From NCBI GenBank assembly GCA_017428785.1, contig JAFRQD010000001.1, positions 1 through 64,000 on the forward strand: a stretch of 64,000 nt of DNA, given 5' to 3'. The translations under genes and the position numbers were made by a program. Positions 49,827 through 58,280 of the stretch are shown here, piece by piece (the first letter of the stretch is position 1; every line of letters starts with the position of its first letter). The notes beneath the pieces were generated by a model, which searched no databases, was not told the origin of the DNA, and worked only from the letters and a program-made list of their open reading frames with translations. This stretch comes from Bacteroidaceae bacterium. Its GTDB lineage: Bacteria; Bacteroidota; Bacteroidia; Bacteroidales; Bacteroidaceae.

Positions 49827-50771
49827 TTAAAACTCGTTGCAATGTTGGAAGAAGCCTATCTCGTCGAGTTCCTTCTTGAGGCGCGTTTCCTCTTCCGGCG
49901 TGATGTTCTGGAAGGGCGTGCGGTTGGGGCCGAGGTCGAGGCCGATGAGCTTCATGATACGCTTGCCACCCACGATGTTTCCGCGGAAATGGCAGATGAC
50001 GTTGATGACGAGCTGCGAATAATCCTGTAGTTGACGCGCGGACTCCAAATCGCCTCGATTCCAGGCATCTATGATGCCGACGAGATTCTTGCCGTTGTAG
50101 TTCGTGGTGCCTCCGATGCCGCCTCGAGCGCCGCCCATGGCGAGGCAGGGCAGGATGGTCTCGTCCTGTCCGTGGAGCATGTCGAACTTACCGTCGGCGT
50201 AGAGCCGGCATTGGTTGTATTCGTAGAGGCTCTCGAAGGTGTACTTGATGCCGGCAAAGTTCGGGATGCGTCCGTCGACGGCTTTGAGGAACTCGACCAT
50301 GGGGAGGAATGCGCCGTTGAAGGCAGGGATGTGGTAGAAGTAGAAGGGTAGGGCAGGAGCGCCTGCGGCAATCTCCTCGCAGTACTTCACGAGTTCCTCT
50401 ATGCGGCCAATCTTCGGGAACGGCGGCGCCATGGCTCCGATGCCCCAGGCGCCAATCTTCTGAGCGTGCTCGGCAAGTTTGCGGCTCTCGCGGACGCAGC
50501 AGCTTCCCACATGCACGATGACCTTGAAAGACCCTTCCCGGCCCTCCCTTAAAGGGAGGGAGTTAGAAGCTTGTATCCAAGCCTCAGCCAGTTGCATGCG
50601 TTCCTCAGGCGTCAGCATATAGCCTTCGCCGCTGCTTCCGTTGATGAATACGCCCTTCAACCCGTTCTTCTGTAGCATCTTAGCGTATGCAGGGATGGGT
50701 TCGAGGTTCACGTCGCCATTCTCATAAAACGGGGTGAACGGCGCGTCGATAAGTCCGATGATTTCTTCCAT
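49827..50771 (-). CDS. nanA: N-acetylneuraminate lyase
   Basis: A 314-residue DHDPS/NAL-family TIM barrel. The GxxGE motif is NGSSGEGYML (about 44-53), the catalytic Tyr is Tyr146 in FYFYHIPAFNG and the Schiff-base Lys is Lys176 in FAGIKYT. It splits N-acetylneuraminate to ManNAc and pyruvate in the cytoplasm. Residues 70-80 (NSLPLREGREG) are an in-frame palindromic insert (50535-50572) in the loop before strand 3. It is the first gene of a two-gene operon with nanS. Confidence 0.92.
   Translation of the reverse strand: MEEIIGLIDAPFTPFYENGDVNLEPIPAYAKMLQKNGLKGVFINGSSGEGYMLTPEERMQLAEAWIQASNSLPLREGREGSFKVIVHVGSCCVRESRKLAEHAQKIGAWGIGAMAPPFPKIGRIEELVKYCEEIAAGAPALPFYFYHIPAFNGAFLPMVEFLKAVDGRIPNFAGIKYTFESLYEYNQCRLYADGKFDMLHGQDETILPCLAMGGARGGIGGTTNYNGKNLVGIIDAWNRGDLESARQLQDYSQLVINVICHFRGNIVGGKRIMKLIGLDLGPNRTPFQNITPEEETRLKKELDEIGFFQHCNEF
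50535..50572. repeat. Palindromic repeat inside nanA
   Basis: CCCTCCCTTAAAGGGAGGG is a perfect palindrome, extended by CTTCCCGG and AGTTAGAAG. It is translated in frame. Confidence 0.7.
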
Positions 50772-50824
50772 GAATGTCTGTTGATTATAGGTTATTGGTT
50801 AATGTGATGTTAGTTTTTCGAGAA

Positions 50825-50832
50825 CAAAGATA
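50825..50832 (-). promoter_or_regulatory. -7 element of the nanA-nanS operon
   Basis: TATCTTTG on the minus strand, 53 bp upstream of the nanA ATG. No TTTG is found at 19-21 bp. Confidence 0.5.
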
Positions 50833-50944
50833 ATCATTTTTTTTCAATAATCTTATACAAAGCAGCCAATAATAAGTGTGAAAGTCGATAAAAGGGTCAG
50901 AATATGTGCAATTGAAGAGGTCAAGCCCCATTTGCTGGTCGGAA

Positions 50945-51390
50945 TACATTTTGTCAGCTAAATCTATCTTTCTGCTTGCAAAGTGTCAGATTTCGGAGTG
51001 GCGAAAATTGAGCCATTACAGGCTGGGATTCCCATCTCCGCGTGCGACGATTACAAACGCCGCACGCGGCGTTGGCCATCTCCGCGTGCGGCGATTGATT
51101 TTCCGCCTGCGGAGATGGGGAGACTTTCCACGCGGAATTTTGTGAAAAATCAGGCCAAAAGTGCCTTTTTTGCAAGGTGTAGTTGTCAATTGTGCGAATT
51201 GAACATTGAAATTTGTAATTTGGTGGCAGAAAATGATGCCTGTAAATCAATAAATTACGAACCATTTGCGTTTTAAGCGCGTTTCTCGTCTCTTGGGTAC
51301 AAAAGTGCCGCCGAGAGATTTTTAAGCGATTCTCGCGAGTCGGCCCAAAATCAAAAAGTAAGCAAAAGTGACTAAGTCGCTTACAAATTG
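50945..51390 (-). repeat. Copy D: diverged relative of the ~360-bp element, with a 22-bp array
   Basis: This occupies most of the 810-bp divergent gap between nanA and the adhesin gene. Read on the minus strand it has CTTTTGTACCC, AGAAACGCGCTTAAAACGC and then the array, in the same order as copies A-C. The terminal ends are diverged. No gene is supported within 50833-51512. Confidence 0.5.
51037..51146 (+). repeat. 22-bp tandem array D (5 units)
   Basis: Units start at 51037, 51059, 51081, 51103 and 51125. Each is centred on a small palindrome (CCGCGTGCGGCG, CCGCACGCGGCG, CCGCCTGCGGAG). Confidence 0.7.
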
Positions 51391-51512
51391 TCAATTCGAT
51401 AATAACAAATCATCCCGTCGGATTCATACATTTTTCTGCATGAGTTACCCTAAACACGCATGCGTTAACAAGATTTAACAATATTGTAATAGATTATTAA
51501 AAGAATAATGTG

Positions 51513-51520
51513 TAAATTTG
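51513..51520 (+). promoter_or_regulatory. -7 element of the adhesin-like gene
   Basis: TAAATTTG lies 61 bp upstream of the ATG at 51582. The -33 element is unclear. Confidence 0.45.
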
Positions 51521-51581
51521 TGGCAGTTAATGTGCGTGTGCACTCAAAAGGGAAAGTATAAAATCAAAACACAAAAAGAAT

Positions 51582-54500
51582 ATGAACACCAAATCATTAC
51601 TCATGACATTACTTGTGCTGGCATGTGTCAGCATGGCAAAAGCAGGTGAAATAGAGGTAGGATATCGCACTTCTTTATGCGGTAATGAATTGCCTGTCAC
51701 CTCCGGACAATTGTATTCCTTGACACAGCAGAATTTTCATCAAGAAGATATAGGCGGTGCGGTCATCATCAATACTCTGGGTTTCTTCAACTCGGGCGAT
51801 TGGTTCGATCGTTCGCTGGACATCTATATGTCAGAGGAGTATGTCGGCAGTTCCACATCTCCTTTGGAAGTTTCGGAAGACGAGAAGGTGTTCAGCGGCA
51901 CAGTAACGTTCATGTCTGATGATTGGGCGACGATAGTGCTGGACAAGCCCTTCCGATACAAAGGCGAGGGCAGCCTCATCATCACCGTCAATAGTATAAA
52001 TAACACAAATTGGGTTGTGTTTCAGAACTTCCCTCTGGTCAAAGTCCCGACTTCTGGGCGTTCCTTTGCGATATACGGCGATGACGAACCATACGACCCG
52101 ACGGATATTCTTTCCTATAACCTCATGGATGTCGGACCCCTTGTCAACCAGATACAGATTAACGGGAAAACAATCGGCGAACCCTCGATATCGAGCAACA
52201 GCCTTCCCACTGAGAGCAGTTACCCCTATGCAATCTCGGAGCAAATCTATACGAACTTTGAAATGGGCGGAGCCGGCTTCATCAAGAACCTCAGCTTCTA
52301 TAATATCGGTGATGTGGCGGAACGCTACATCGACCTCTATCTGGTGCATACCTCCAAAGAATGCTTCGACGGAACAGACGACTGGCTTGATGTGTCGCCG
52401 AGCGACAAAGTGTTCAGCGGCAAAGTGAACTTCAAGAAGGAAGACTGGACGACAATAGGACTGCGCGTCCCCTTCGAGTATAACGGCAGAGACAACCTCG
52501 CAGTCGTCGTCTACGATAGATCCGGCTATACATCGCCATCTTCGAAACTGAAGTGCATCACATACTTCGCATCGGGAGAACAGTCTCTATGTTATTATGC
52601 CTACCAACCCCTCGACCCGACAGGCATGACAGAAGATGGCATGTTCGATGACCTGAGTACGAAGAATATGATGAAGTTCAACATAGAAAGGAAACCATTC
52701 GAGATAGCAGGAAGCCAGGTCACCCTCAACTCCTTCATTCCAACCAATACCAGCTACAATTATTCGCTCTCAGAGCAGATATTCACCACAGACGAGCTGG
52801 GCAGCGCCAACATGCTCTCAAGCGTTAGCTTCTACAACGCAGGCAAAGAAGTCAATCGGGAGCTTGAAATCTATCTCGTGCCGACAAACAAGGATGAATT
52901 CCTCACCAATAGTGATTATATTGAATACGACGAATCCAACAAGGTTTACGGCAGCAATGTGTGCTTCTACGAGGACGATTGGACAACGATTACCTTCGAC
53001 TGGCCCTACTACTATGACGGCAAAAGCAATCTCGTCCTCATCGTGAACGACATATCCGGCTGGCAGGAACCCGGCATAGAGTGCTTGGCATTCGAGTCCG
53101 GCAACTACCAAACTATATATAACTACCGAAATAACTCAATGTTCGAGAATCCTTCAGATGTTTCGGTCGGCTGGGCAAGCCTTATGGTCAAAAAGAAAAA
53201 TCAAGTCATCTTCAACAAAGAGGAAGAATACCTCGGAAGACCATATTTCCTGTACATCGACCCAGAAGCCTATTCAGCAACTGTTGAATGGCAAGGAGAC
53301 GGCAACTCGTGGAACCTGCAGTACAAGAGAGAAGGCGACGACAGTTGGACTACAATCGCAGACCTCAGAGAGAGGAGTTATGAGCTGACAGGACTAAAAT
53401 GCAACACGAATTATCGTCTCCGCATACAGTCTGTTTATAGCGCCAAGAAGGTCAGCCATTGGACACCGATTACGTTCACAACACAATCTCCTGTGCCTAC
53501 GAATTACGATATCAGCGTGACGCCCAACTCTGCCACAATCAATTGGACAGGTTACAGCGACAGGTATGAAGTGAGATACAGGAAGACGAACAAGACTTTC
53601 TTCTGCGACTTCGAGAGCATCACCGACGGGCAAATCCCTCCCGACTGGACAACAGAGGACAGAGATGGAGACGGATACGGTTGGATAGTAGCCCCGTCCT
53701 ACTATCACACCCATTCGGGGAATGTCTGCCTGACTTCTGCAAGTTTTTTCCAAAATACTGCACTACAACCCGACAACTGGCTTATCTCGCCTTTGGTAAA
53801 GCTGGACGGAACGCTCAAGGTATGGTTAAGAGGTCAGGACGACAGCGGGAATTTGCACGACCACTTCAGAATATATGCCCTCAGCGAGGATGGCTCCGAA
53901 TTTCATGTGCTGCTGCCTGAAACATTGTCGCAGAACACCTATACGGAATACACAATGGACCTGAGTCCCTTGGGTGGGCAGATGGGTTTCATAGAAATTC
54001 AGCACAGTAACTGTTCAGGCCAGGGCTCTCTCAACCTCGACGATATCTGCATCTTTACCGATGAGCCCGAGGGGACATGGGCAACGGTGTACACAGACGA
54101 GCCGCAGATAACACTCTCAGGCCTGCCGTCCAACACGAAATATGAGTTCCAGGTGACTGCTGTTAAGGAGGGCGAGGAGAATGTCCTGGGCGGCCTCACG
54201 CTTTTCTCTACCCTTGCACGCAATCCTAAGCCCTTCGATATTGCAGCCACAGCCGACGACACCTCCGCCGACATCAGCTGGTCGGGCTTTAGCGACAGCT
54301 ACACGGTGCGTTACAGGACCATGCAGCGTGAGGAGATAGACAAGGTTACCTTAGAGGAAGACTTCGAGAGCGGCCTCAACAATTGGACAATCATCACGAA
54401 TGGCGACTCGCCGCAAGGGTCGAAGGGATGGTTTGCTTCGTCCGAATCGACGCATGGAGGCTCCTATGCTGCAAGCGCCTGGAGCTATTTGCCTGACGAG

Positions 54501-55661
54501 GGAAGCTTCGATGCCGACAACTGGCTCATCTCGCCGCAAATCACCCTGGGTGGTGTGATGTCTTTCTGGGAAGCGAATGCCTCGGACGAGTACTTCGACA
54601 CCTATGAGGTCTTGCTTTCCACGACGGGCAACAGCGTCAGCGACTTCACCACAACTTTGTTCGACATGCATGAGGCCTCGTACTTCTGGGAGAACATCGA
54701 TGTTGACCTGAGCCCTTATGAGGGACAAAAAGGTTACATCGCCTTCCATCATAAAAACAACGCCAAGAGCGGAATTCTCATCGACGACATCCGCATCTGT
54801 TCCTATAAGACGATACCTCCCGGCCAATGGAAGACGGTAACGACAAACAAGACGGAAGCGAAGCTCAGCGGCCTGATGCCGGAAACGCCATACGAATACC
54901 AGGTTGTCGGCACGAAGAGTGGCGAGGCGGATGCCTCGTCGGACTCGAACTTCTTCACCACCTTGAATGCTCTCTTCGACCTTGTCTTGGATGCAAACAA
55001 CAGCAACGAACAGATTCTTTTGGACAACTGGGGCAAGTACGTCAACGCAACCCTCAAGAATTATGTCTTCAAGAAAGACAACTCATGGTCAACAATCTGT
55101 CTGCCATTCGACATGGAGCTGGAAGGCAGCATCCTTGAAGGTGCGGATATCAGGGCATTTAGCGGCAGTTGGCCTACGGAGGATTCAAGGTTCCTCATCC
55201 TCGATTTCCTCATCCCTGTCACGAAAGTTGAAGCAGGATTGCCTTATCTCATCAGGTGGGACAGAGGCAAAGATGTCGTCGACCCCGTGTTCAAGAAGGT
55301 TATCATCAATTTAGGGGTCCAGTACTATGATGACTGGTGGGTAGGATTCTATGGCACATACAGCTCTGGCACTACAACAGATCCCTTTATCTATGTTTTG
55401 GACGGCAATCTGGACCTGTCTCCTCTGATGGGGATGCCTGGCGGAATCAAGGCCTTCCAAGCCTTCTTCTATTCTTTTGATGAATGGGAGGGCATCGGCC
55501 TGAATGTCGGCGACATTGGCGAAACGATAACGGGCGTTGATGCACCGAGCATGACACAAAGCCCACAGGACGATGTCATCTACAACCTTGCAGGCCAGCG
55601 CTTGAGCAAGATGCAGAAGGGTATTAACATCGTGAACGGCAAGAAGATTCTCGTCCCGTAG
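51582..55661 (+). CDS. Large secreted protein with cleaved-adhesin and fibronectin III domains, type IX tail
   Basis: The protein has 1359 residues with a signal peptide (1-21). Residues of about 25-540 are three repeats of about 170 residues, each with a SYPYAISEQIYT.. / GA.FI.N.SFYN opening and a (D/E)DW.T(I/T)..D.P(F/Y).Y.G opening of the second half. FnIII-like domains surround two cleaved-adhesin (MAM-like) modules (about 670-830 and 925-1075: DFES...P.DWTTEDRDGDG and DFESGLNNWTIITNGD..., each with DNWLISP and (I/L)DD(I/L)(C/R)I). These are the domains of gingipain/hemagglutinin adhesins. The C-terminus IYNLAGQRLSKMQKGINIVNGKKILVP is a type IX-like tail. No protease domain is present. 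A surface adhesin or scaffold role is inference. Confidence 0.85.
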   Translation: MNTKSLLMTLLVLACVSMAKAGEIEVGYRTSLCGNELPVTSGQLYSLTQQNFHQEDIGGAVIINTLGFFNSGDWFDRSLDIYMSEEYVGSSTSPLEVSEDEKVFSGTVTFMSDDWATIVLDKPFRYKGEGSLIITVNSINNTNWVVFQNFPLVKVPTSGRSFAIYGDDEPYDPTDILSYNLMDVGPLVNQIQINGKTIGEPSISSNSLPTESSYPYAISEQIYTNFEMGGAGFIKNLSFYNIGDVAERYIDLYLVHTSKECFDGTDDWLDVSPSDKVFSGKVNFKKEDWTTIGLRVPFEYNGRDNLAVVVYDRSGYTSPSSKLKCITYFASGEQSLCYYAYQPLDPTGMTEDGMFDDLSTKNMMKFNIERKPFEIAGSQVTLNSFIPTNTSYNYSLSEQIFTTDELGSANMLSSVSFYNAGKEVNRELEIYLVPTNKDEFLTNSDYIEYDESNKVYGSNVCFYEDDWTTITFDWPYYYDGKSNLVLIVNDISGWQEPGIECLAFESGNYQTIYNYRNNSMFENPSDVSVGWASLMVKKKNQVIFNKEEEYLGRPYFLYIDPEAYSATVEWQGDGNSWNLQYKREGDDSWTTIADLRERSYELTGLKCNTNYRLRIQSVYSAKKVSHWTPITFTTQSPVPTNYDISVTPNSATINWTGYSDRYEVRYRKTNKTFFCDFESITDGQIPPDWTTEDRDGDGYGWIVAPSYYHTHSGNVCLTSASFFQNTALQPDNWLISPLVKLDGTLKVWLRGQDDSGNLHDHFRIYALSEDGSEFHVLLPETLSQNTYTEYTMDLSPLGGQMGFIEIQHSNCSGQGSLNLDDICIFTDEPEGTWATVYTDEPQITLSGLPSNTKYEFQVTAVKEGEENVLGGLTLFSTLARNPKPFDIAATADDTSADISWSGFSDSYTVRYRTMQREEIDKVTLEEDFESGLNNWTIITNGDSPQGSKGWFASSESTHGGSYAASAWSYLPDEGSFDADNWLISPQITLGGVMSFWEANASDEYFDTYEVLLSTTGNSVSDFTTTLFDMHEASYFWENIDVDLSPYEGQKGYIAFHHKNNAKSGILIDDIRICSYKTIPPGQWKTVTTNKTEAKLSGLMPETPYEYQVVGTKSGEADASSDSNFFTTLNALFDLVLDANNSNEQILLDNWGKYVNATLKNYVFKKDNSWSTICLPFDMELEGSILEGADIRAFSGSWPTEDSRFLILDFLIPVTKVEAGLPYLIRWDRGKDVVDPVFKKVIINLGVQYYDDWWVGFYGTYSSGTTTDPFIYVLDGNLDLSPLMGMPGGIKAFQAFFYSFDEWEGIGLNVGDIGETITGVDAPSMTQSPQDDVIYNLAGQRLSKMQKGINIVNGKKILVP

Positions 55662-55689
55662 GGAATCTCCAGCCGCCACCTTGCTCCTT

Positions 55690-55948
55690 CGGCCACATTT
55701 AGTGGTTCCTCTAAAGCCCGCTCCTTCGCCCAAAAGGCGGAGAGCAGGCTTCCCCAACTCCATTCCCATTCCCCGATGGGGAGGGGCAGGTGTGGGGGTT
55801 GGAATGTAAGCCGAGTCACCCCACCTCGGCTTTCAGCCACTTCTCCCCTAAAAGAGGCGGAGAGCAGGCCCCCCCGACTCCCTTTCCATTCCTCGAAGGG
55901 GAGGGGCAAGGCGAAGCGAGGGGTGTCTTCCCCCCACCTCGGCCTTCG
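55690..55948. repeat. Imperfect direct duplication of GC-rich palindromic repeats
   Basis: Two units of about 120 bp share GGCGGAGAGCAGGC, then CCCC(A/G)ACTCC, CATTCC and GGGGAGGGGCA, and each ends in CCCACCTCGGC(C/T)TT. They follow the adhesin gene and resemble longer forms of the repeat found inside tcdA, mutS2 and tsaD. Confidence 0.6.
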
Positions 55949-55950
55949 AC

Positions 55951-56312
55951 TTTTGTAAACATTCTTTACTTGCCAACGCTCTCTGAGCGCTTATTTTTGG
56001 TCGGGTGGCTCTTTTCTACCCTGAACGCAAAATAAGGGCTTAAATCGCGTTTCCTTCTCTGACAGGCGGTTTGCGAGGACGAATTTTCCGACCTCAAGCA
56101 ATGAAAGTGTAACTCTCCCTTGTCGTCCGGTTAATTCAAGCGTGCTTTTCTGCCAAATTCCGCCTGTGGTGTTGGGCAACTTCGCGTGGGGAAATTGCAA
56201 ACATCGCGTGCGGCGTTGACCAACTCCGCGTGCGGCGTTTGGTTTCCCGGCACGCGCCGATGGCGTTTTCCTTATTTTTCGACACTTTTTTTTGTAAAGT
56301 TTTTTTGGCTTG
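55951..56312 (+). repeat. Copy C of the ~360-bp intergenic element with a 22-bp array
   Basis: The left end TTTTGTAAACATTCTTTACT, core GTGGCTC, CTACCC, GGGCTTAAATCGCG and right end CACTTTTTTTTGTAAAGTTT match copies A and B. Four 22-bp units lie at 56159-56246. The 285-bp repeat begins 2 bp later. Confidence 0.65.
56159..56246 (+). repeat. 22-bp tandem array C (4 units)
   Basis: Units start at 56159, 56181, 56203 and 56225. The unit at 56181 (TTCGCGTGGGGAAATTGCAA...) is almost identical to the second units of arrays A and B. Confidence 0.7.
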
Positions 56313-56313
56313 A

Positions 56314-56598
56314 GTCCGGTAAAAATATTTCATCATCTCTTGCACCCTTCCCACCATCGGCATATAGAGCAAAATGTGATTGGCAGGGGCTTGGGACGCC
56401 CCAAAGGGGCAGAAAGATGTCAGCCCAGGGCAGCGCTCTGGGTGTTGAAATGCCGCGGCAAATGACGCTCTGTAAGAGCAAAAGCACTAAAACACAAAGC
56501 TTTTGCCCCTTTAGGGCGCATTCTACCATTGCGCCATAAACCCAGGGCGCTGCCCTGGGCTGACATCTTAATGGCCTTACAGGCCGAATTTACCGGAC
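56314..56598 (+). repeat. 285-bp MITE-like structured repeat, copy 2
   Basis: Perfect 10-bp terminal inverted repeats (GTCCGGTAAA and TTTACCGGAC). The same internal hairpins and same length as copy 1 at 36974-37258. As at copy 1, it stands just after a ~360-bp element and before a housekeeping gene. Confidence 0.75.
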
Positions 56599-56863
56599 AC
56601 CACTATTTTTTTTTGCTGTTTCTCTTCGTTTTGACAGGTCGGAAGCCTCATGGCCCGAGGCAATCTGGGCTGTTGGCTGATGGCTTGGAGGGTTGTTTGG
56701 AGGGTGTTATTTCACTCCCAACAAGCCCTTTTTGCTATTCCTGAGCGGAGCCTCATGTTCCCGTATTTTCCCTGATATAGGCGCAATTTGCCTTTGTTCC
56801 CAGCTCTCTCAGGCAGGATTATGTGCAAAAGCGGCAAATATGAAGTATTTTGAATTTAATAAT
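56599..56863. other. Gene-free stretch before the purB promoter
   Basis: No supported ORF or RNA. The sequence has T-rich runs and no repeat that I can tie to the other families. Confidence 0.5.
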
Positions 56864-56895
56864 TTTGTATTTAGAATAAATCTTTGTATCTTTGC
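56864..56895 (+). promoter_or_regulatory. Promoter of purB
   Basis: TTTG (56864-56867), a 19-bp spacer and TATCTTTGC (56887-56895): a full consensus match. A strong ribosome-binding site AGGAGG follows at 56910-56915, before the ATG at 56922. Confidence 0.85.
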
Positions 56896-56921
56896 AGCCG
56901 TTTTTTAACAGGAGGCTACTT

Positions 56922-58265
56922 ATGGAACTTGATGTATTGACAGCCGTTTCGCCCATCGACGGACGATACAGAGGCAAGACGGAAGCGTTGGCGGCGTACT
57001 TTTCAGAATACGCTCTGATTCGTTATCGCGTTCGCGTTGAGGTGGAGTATTTCATCGCGCTCGCACATCTGCCGCTCCCTCAATTGAAGGATATTCCCGT
57101 CAGCGACGACCAGCTGCGAGACATCTACCGTAATTTCTCGGAACAGGACGCCCAGCGGGTGAAGGACATCGAAATGGTGACCAACCATGATGTGAAGGCT
57201 GTGGAGTACTTCATCAAAGAGAAGTTCGACGAATTGGGCGGCCTGGAGCAGTACAAGGAGTTCATCCATTTCGGCCTCACGAGTCAGGACATCAACAATA
57301 CGAGCGTGCCCCTCAGCATCAAGGAGGCTCTGGAACAGGTGTATTACCCCCTCATCGAGGAGCTGATAGCGCAGCTGCAGACCTATGCAGAGGAGTGGAA
57401 AGACGTTCCCATGCTTGCCAAGACGCACGGTCAGCCCGCAAGCCCCACGCGATTGGGCAAGGAGGTGATGGTCTTCGTCTATCGCCTGAAACGCCAGCTC
57501 GAGATGCTCCGTGCTTGTCCGCTCACGGCCAAGTTTGGCGGAGCGACAGGCAACTTCAACGCCCATCATGTGGCTTATCCCGGTTACGACTGGCGTGCTT
57601 TCGGACGACAGTTCACGAGCGAAAGTCTCGGCCTTGAGCGCGAAGAGTACACCACGCAGATAAGCAACTACGACTGCCTCGGAGCTGTGTTCGACGCCAT
57701 GAAGCGCATCAACACCATCATCATCGACCTCGACCGCGACTTCTGGCAATATGTCTCGATGGAGTATTTCCGTCAGAAGATCAAGGCAGGCGAAGTAGGG
57801 TCGAGCGCCATGCCTCACAAGGTGAATCCTATCGATTTCGAGAACTCCGAAGGCAACCTCGGCATCGCCAACGCCATCCTGTCGCACCTCAGCATGAAGC
57901 TGCCCATCAGCCGCTTGCAACGCGACCTGACCGACAGCACCGTGCTTCGCAACGTAGGCGTCCCCGTGGGGCACATGCTCATCAGCATCAAGAGCACCCT
58001 GAAGGGCTTGCGAAAACTCGTCCTCAACGAAGAAGCCATCCGTCGCGACCTCGAGGGCTGCTGGGCAGTCTGCGCAGAAGCCATCCAGACCATCCTGCGC
58101 AGAGAAGCCTACCCGCATCCCTACGAAGCCCTCAAGGCTTTGACAAGAACCGGCAAAGGCATCGACGAGGCTACCATCAAGAACTTTATCGAGGAGCTGA
58201 ACGTCAGTGAATCCGTGAAGGAAGAGCTGCGTGCCATCACTCCTTACACTTATACAGGTATTTAA
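56922..58265 (+). CDS. purB: Adenylosuccinate lyase
   Basis: A 447-residue protein of the fumarase/aspartase superfamily, E. coli PurB type. Conserved parts are LTAVSPIDGRYRGKTEALAAYFSEYALIRYRV, THGQPASPTRLGKEV and the signature loop GSSAMPHKVNPIDFENSEGN with the catalytic Ser. It acts twice in purine synthesis (SAICAR to AICAR, adenylosuccinate to AMP). The start is fixed by the AGGAGG site; the longer reading to 56892 would begin inside the promoter. It lies 15 bp upstream of the pseudouridine synthase gene. Confidence 0.97.
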   Translation: MELDVLTAVSPIDGRYRGKTEALAAYFSEYALIRYRVRVEVEYFIALAHLPLPQLKDIPVSDDQLRDIYRNFSEQDAQRVKDIEMVTNHDVKAVEYFIKEKFDELGGLEQYKEFIHFGLTSQDINNTSVPLSIKEALEQVYYPLIEELIAQLQTYAEEWKDVPMLAKTHGQPASPTRLGKEVMVFVYRLKRQLEMLRACPLTAKFGGATGNFNAHHVAYPGYDWRAFGRQFTSESLGLEREEYTTQISNYDCLGAVFDAMKRINTIIIDLDRDFWQYVSMEYFRQKIKAGEVGSSAMPHKVNPIDFENSEGNLGIANAILSHLSMKLPISRLQRDLTDSTVLRNVGVPVGHMLISIKSTLKGLRKLVLNEEAIRRDLEGCWAVCAEAIQTILRREAYPHPYEALKALTRTGKGIDEATIKNFIEELNVSESVKEELRAITPYTYTGI

Positions 58266-58280
58266 AACATAAAGAAAGAA

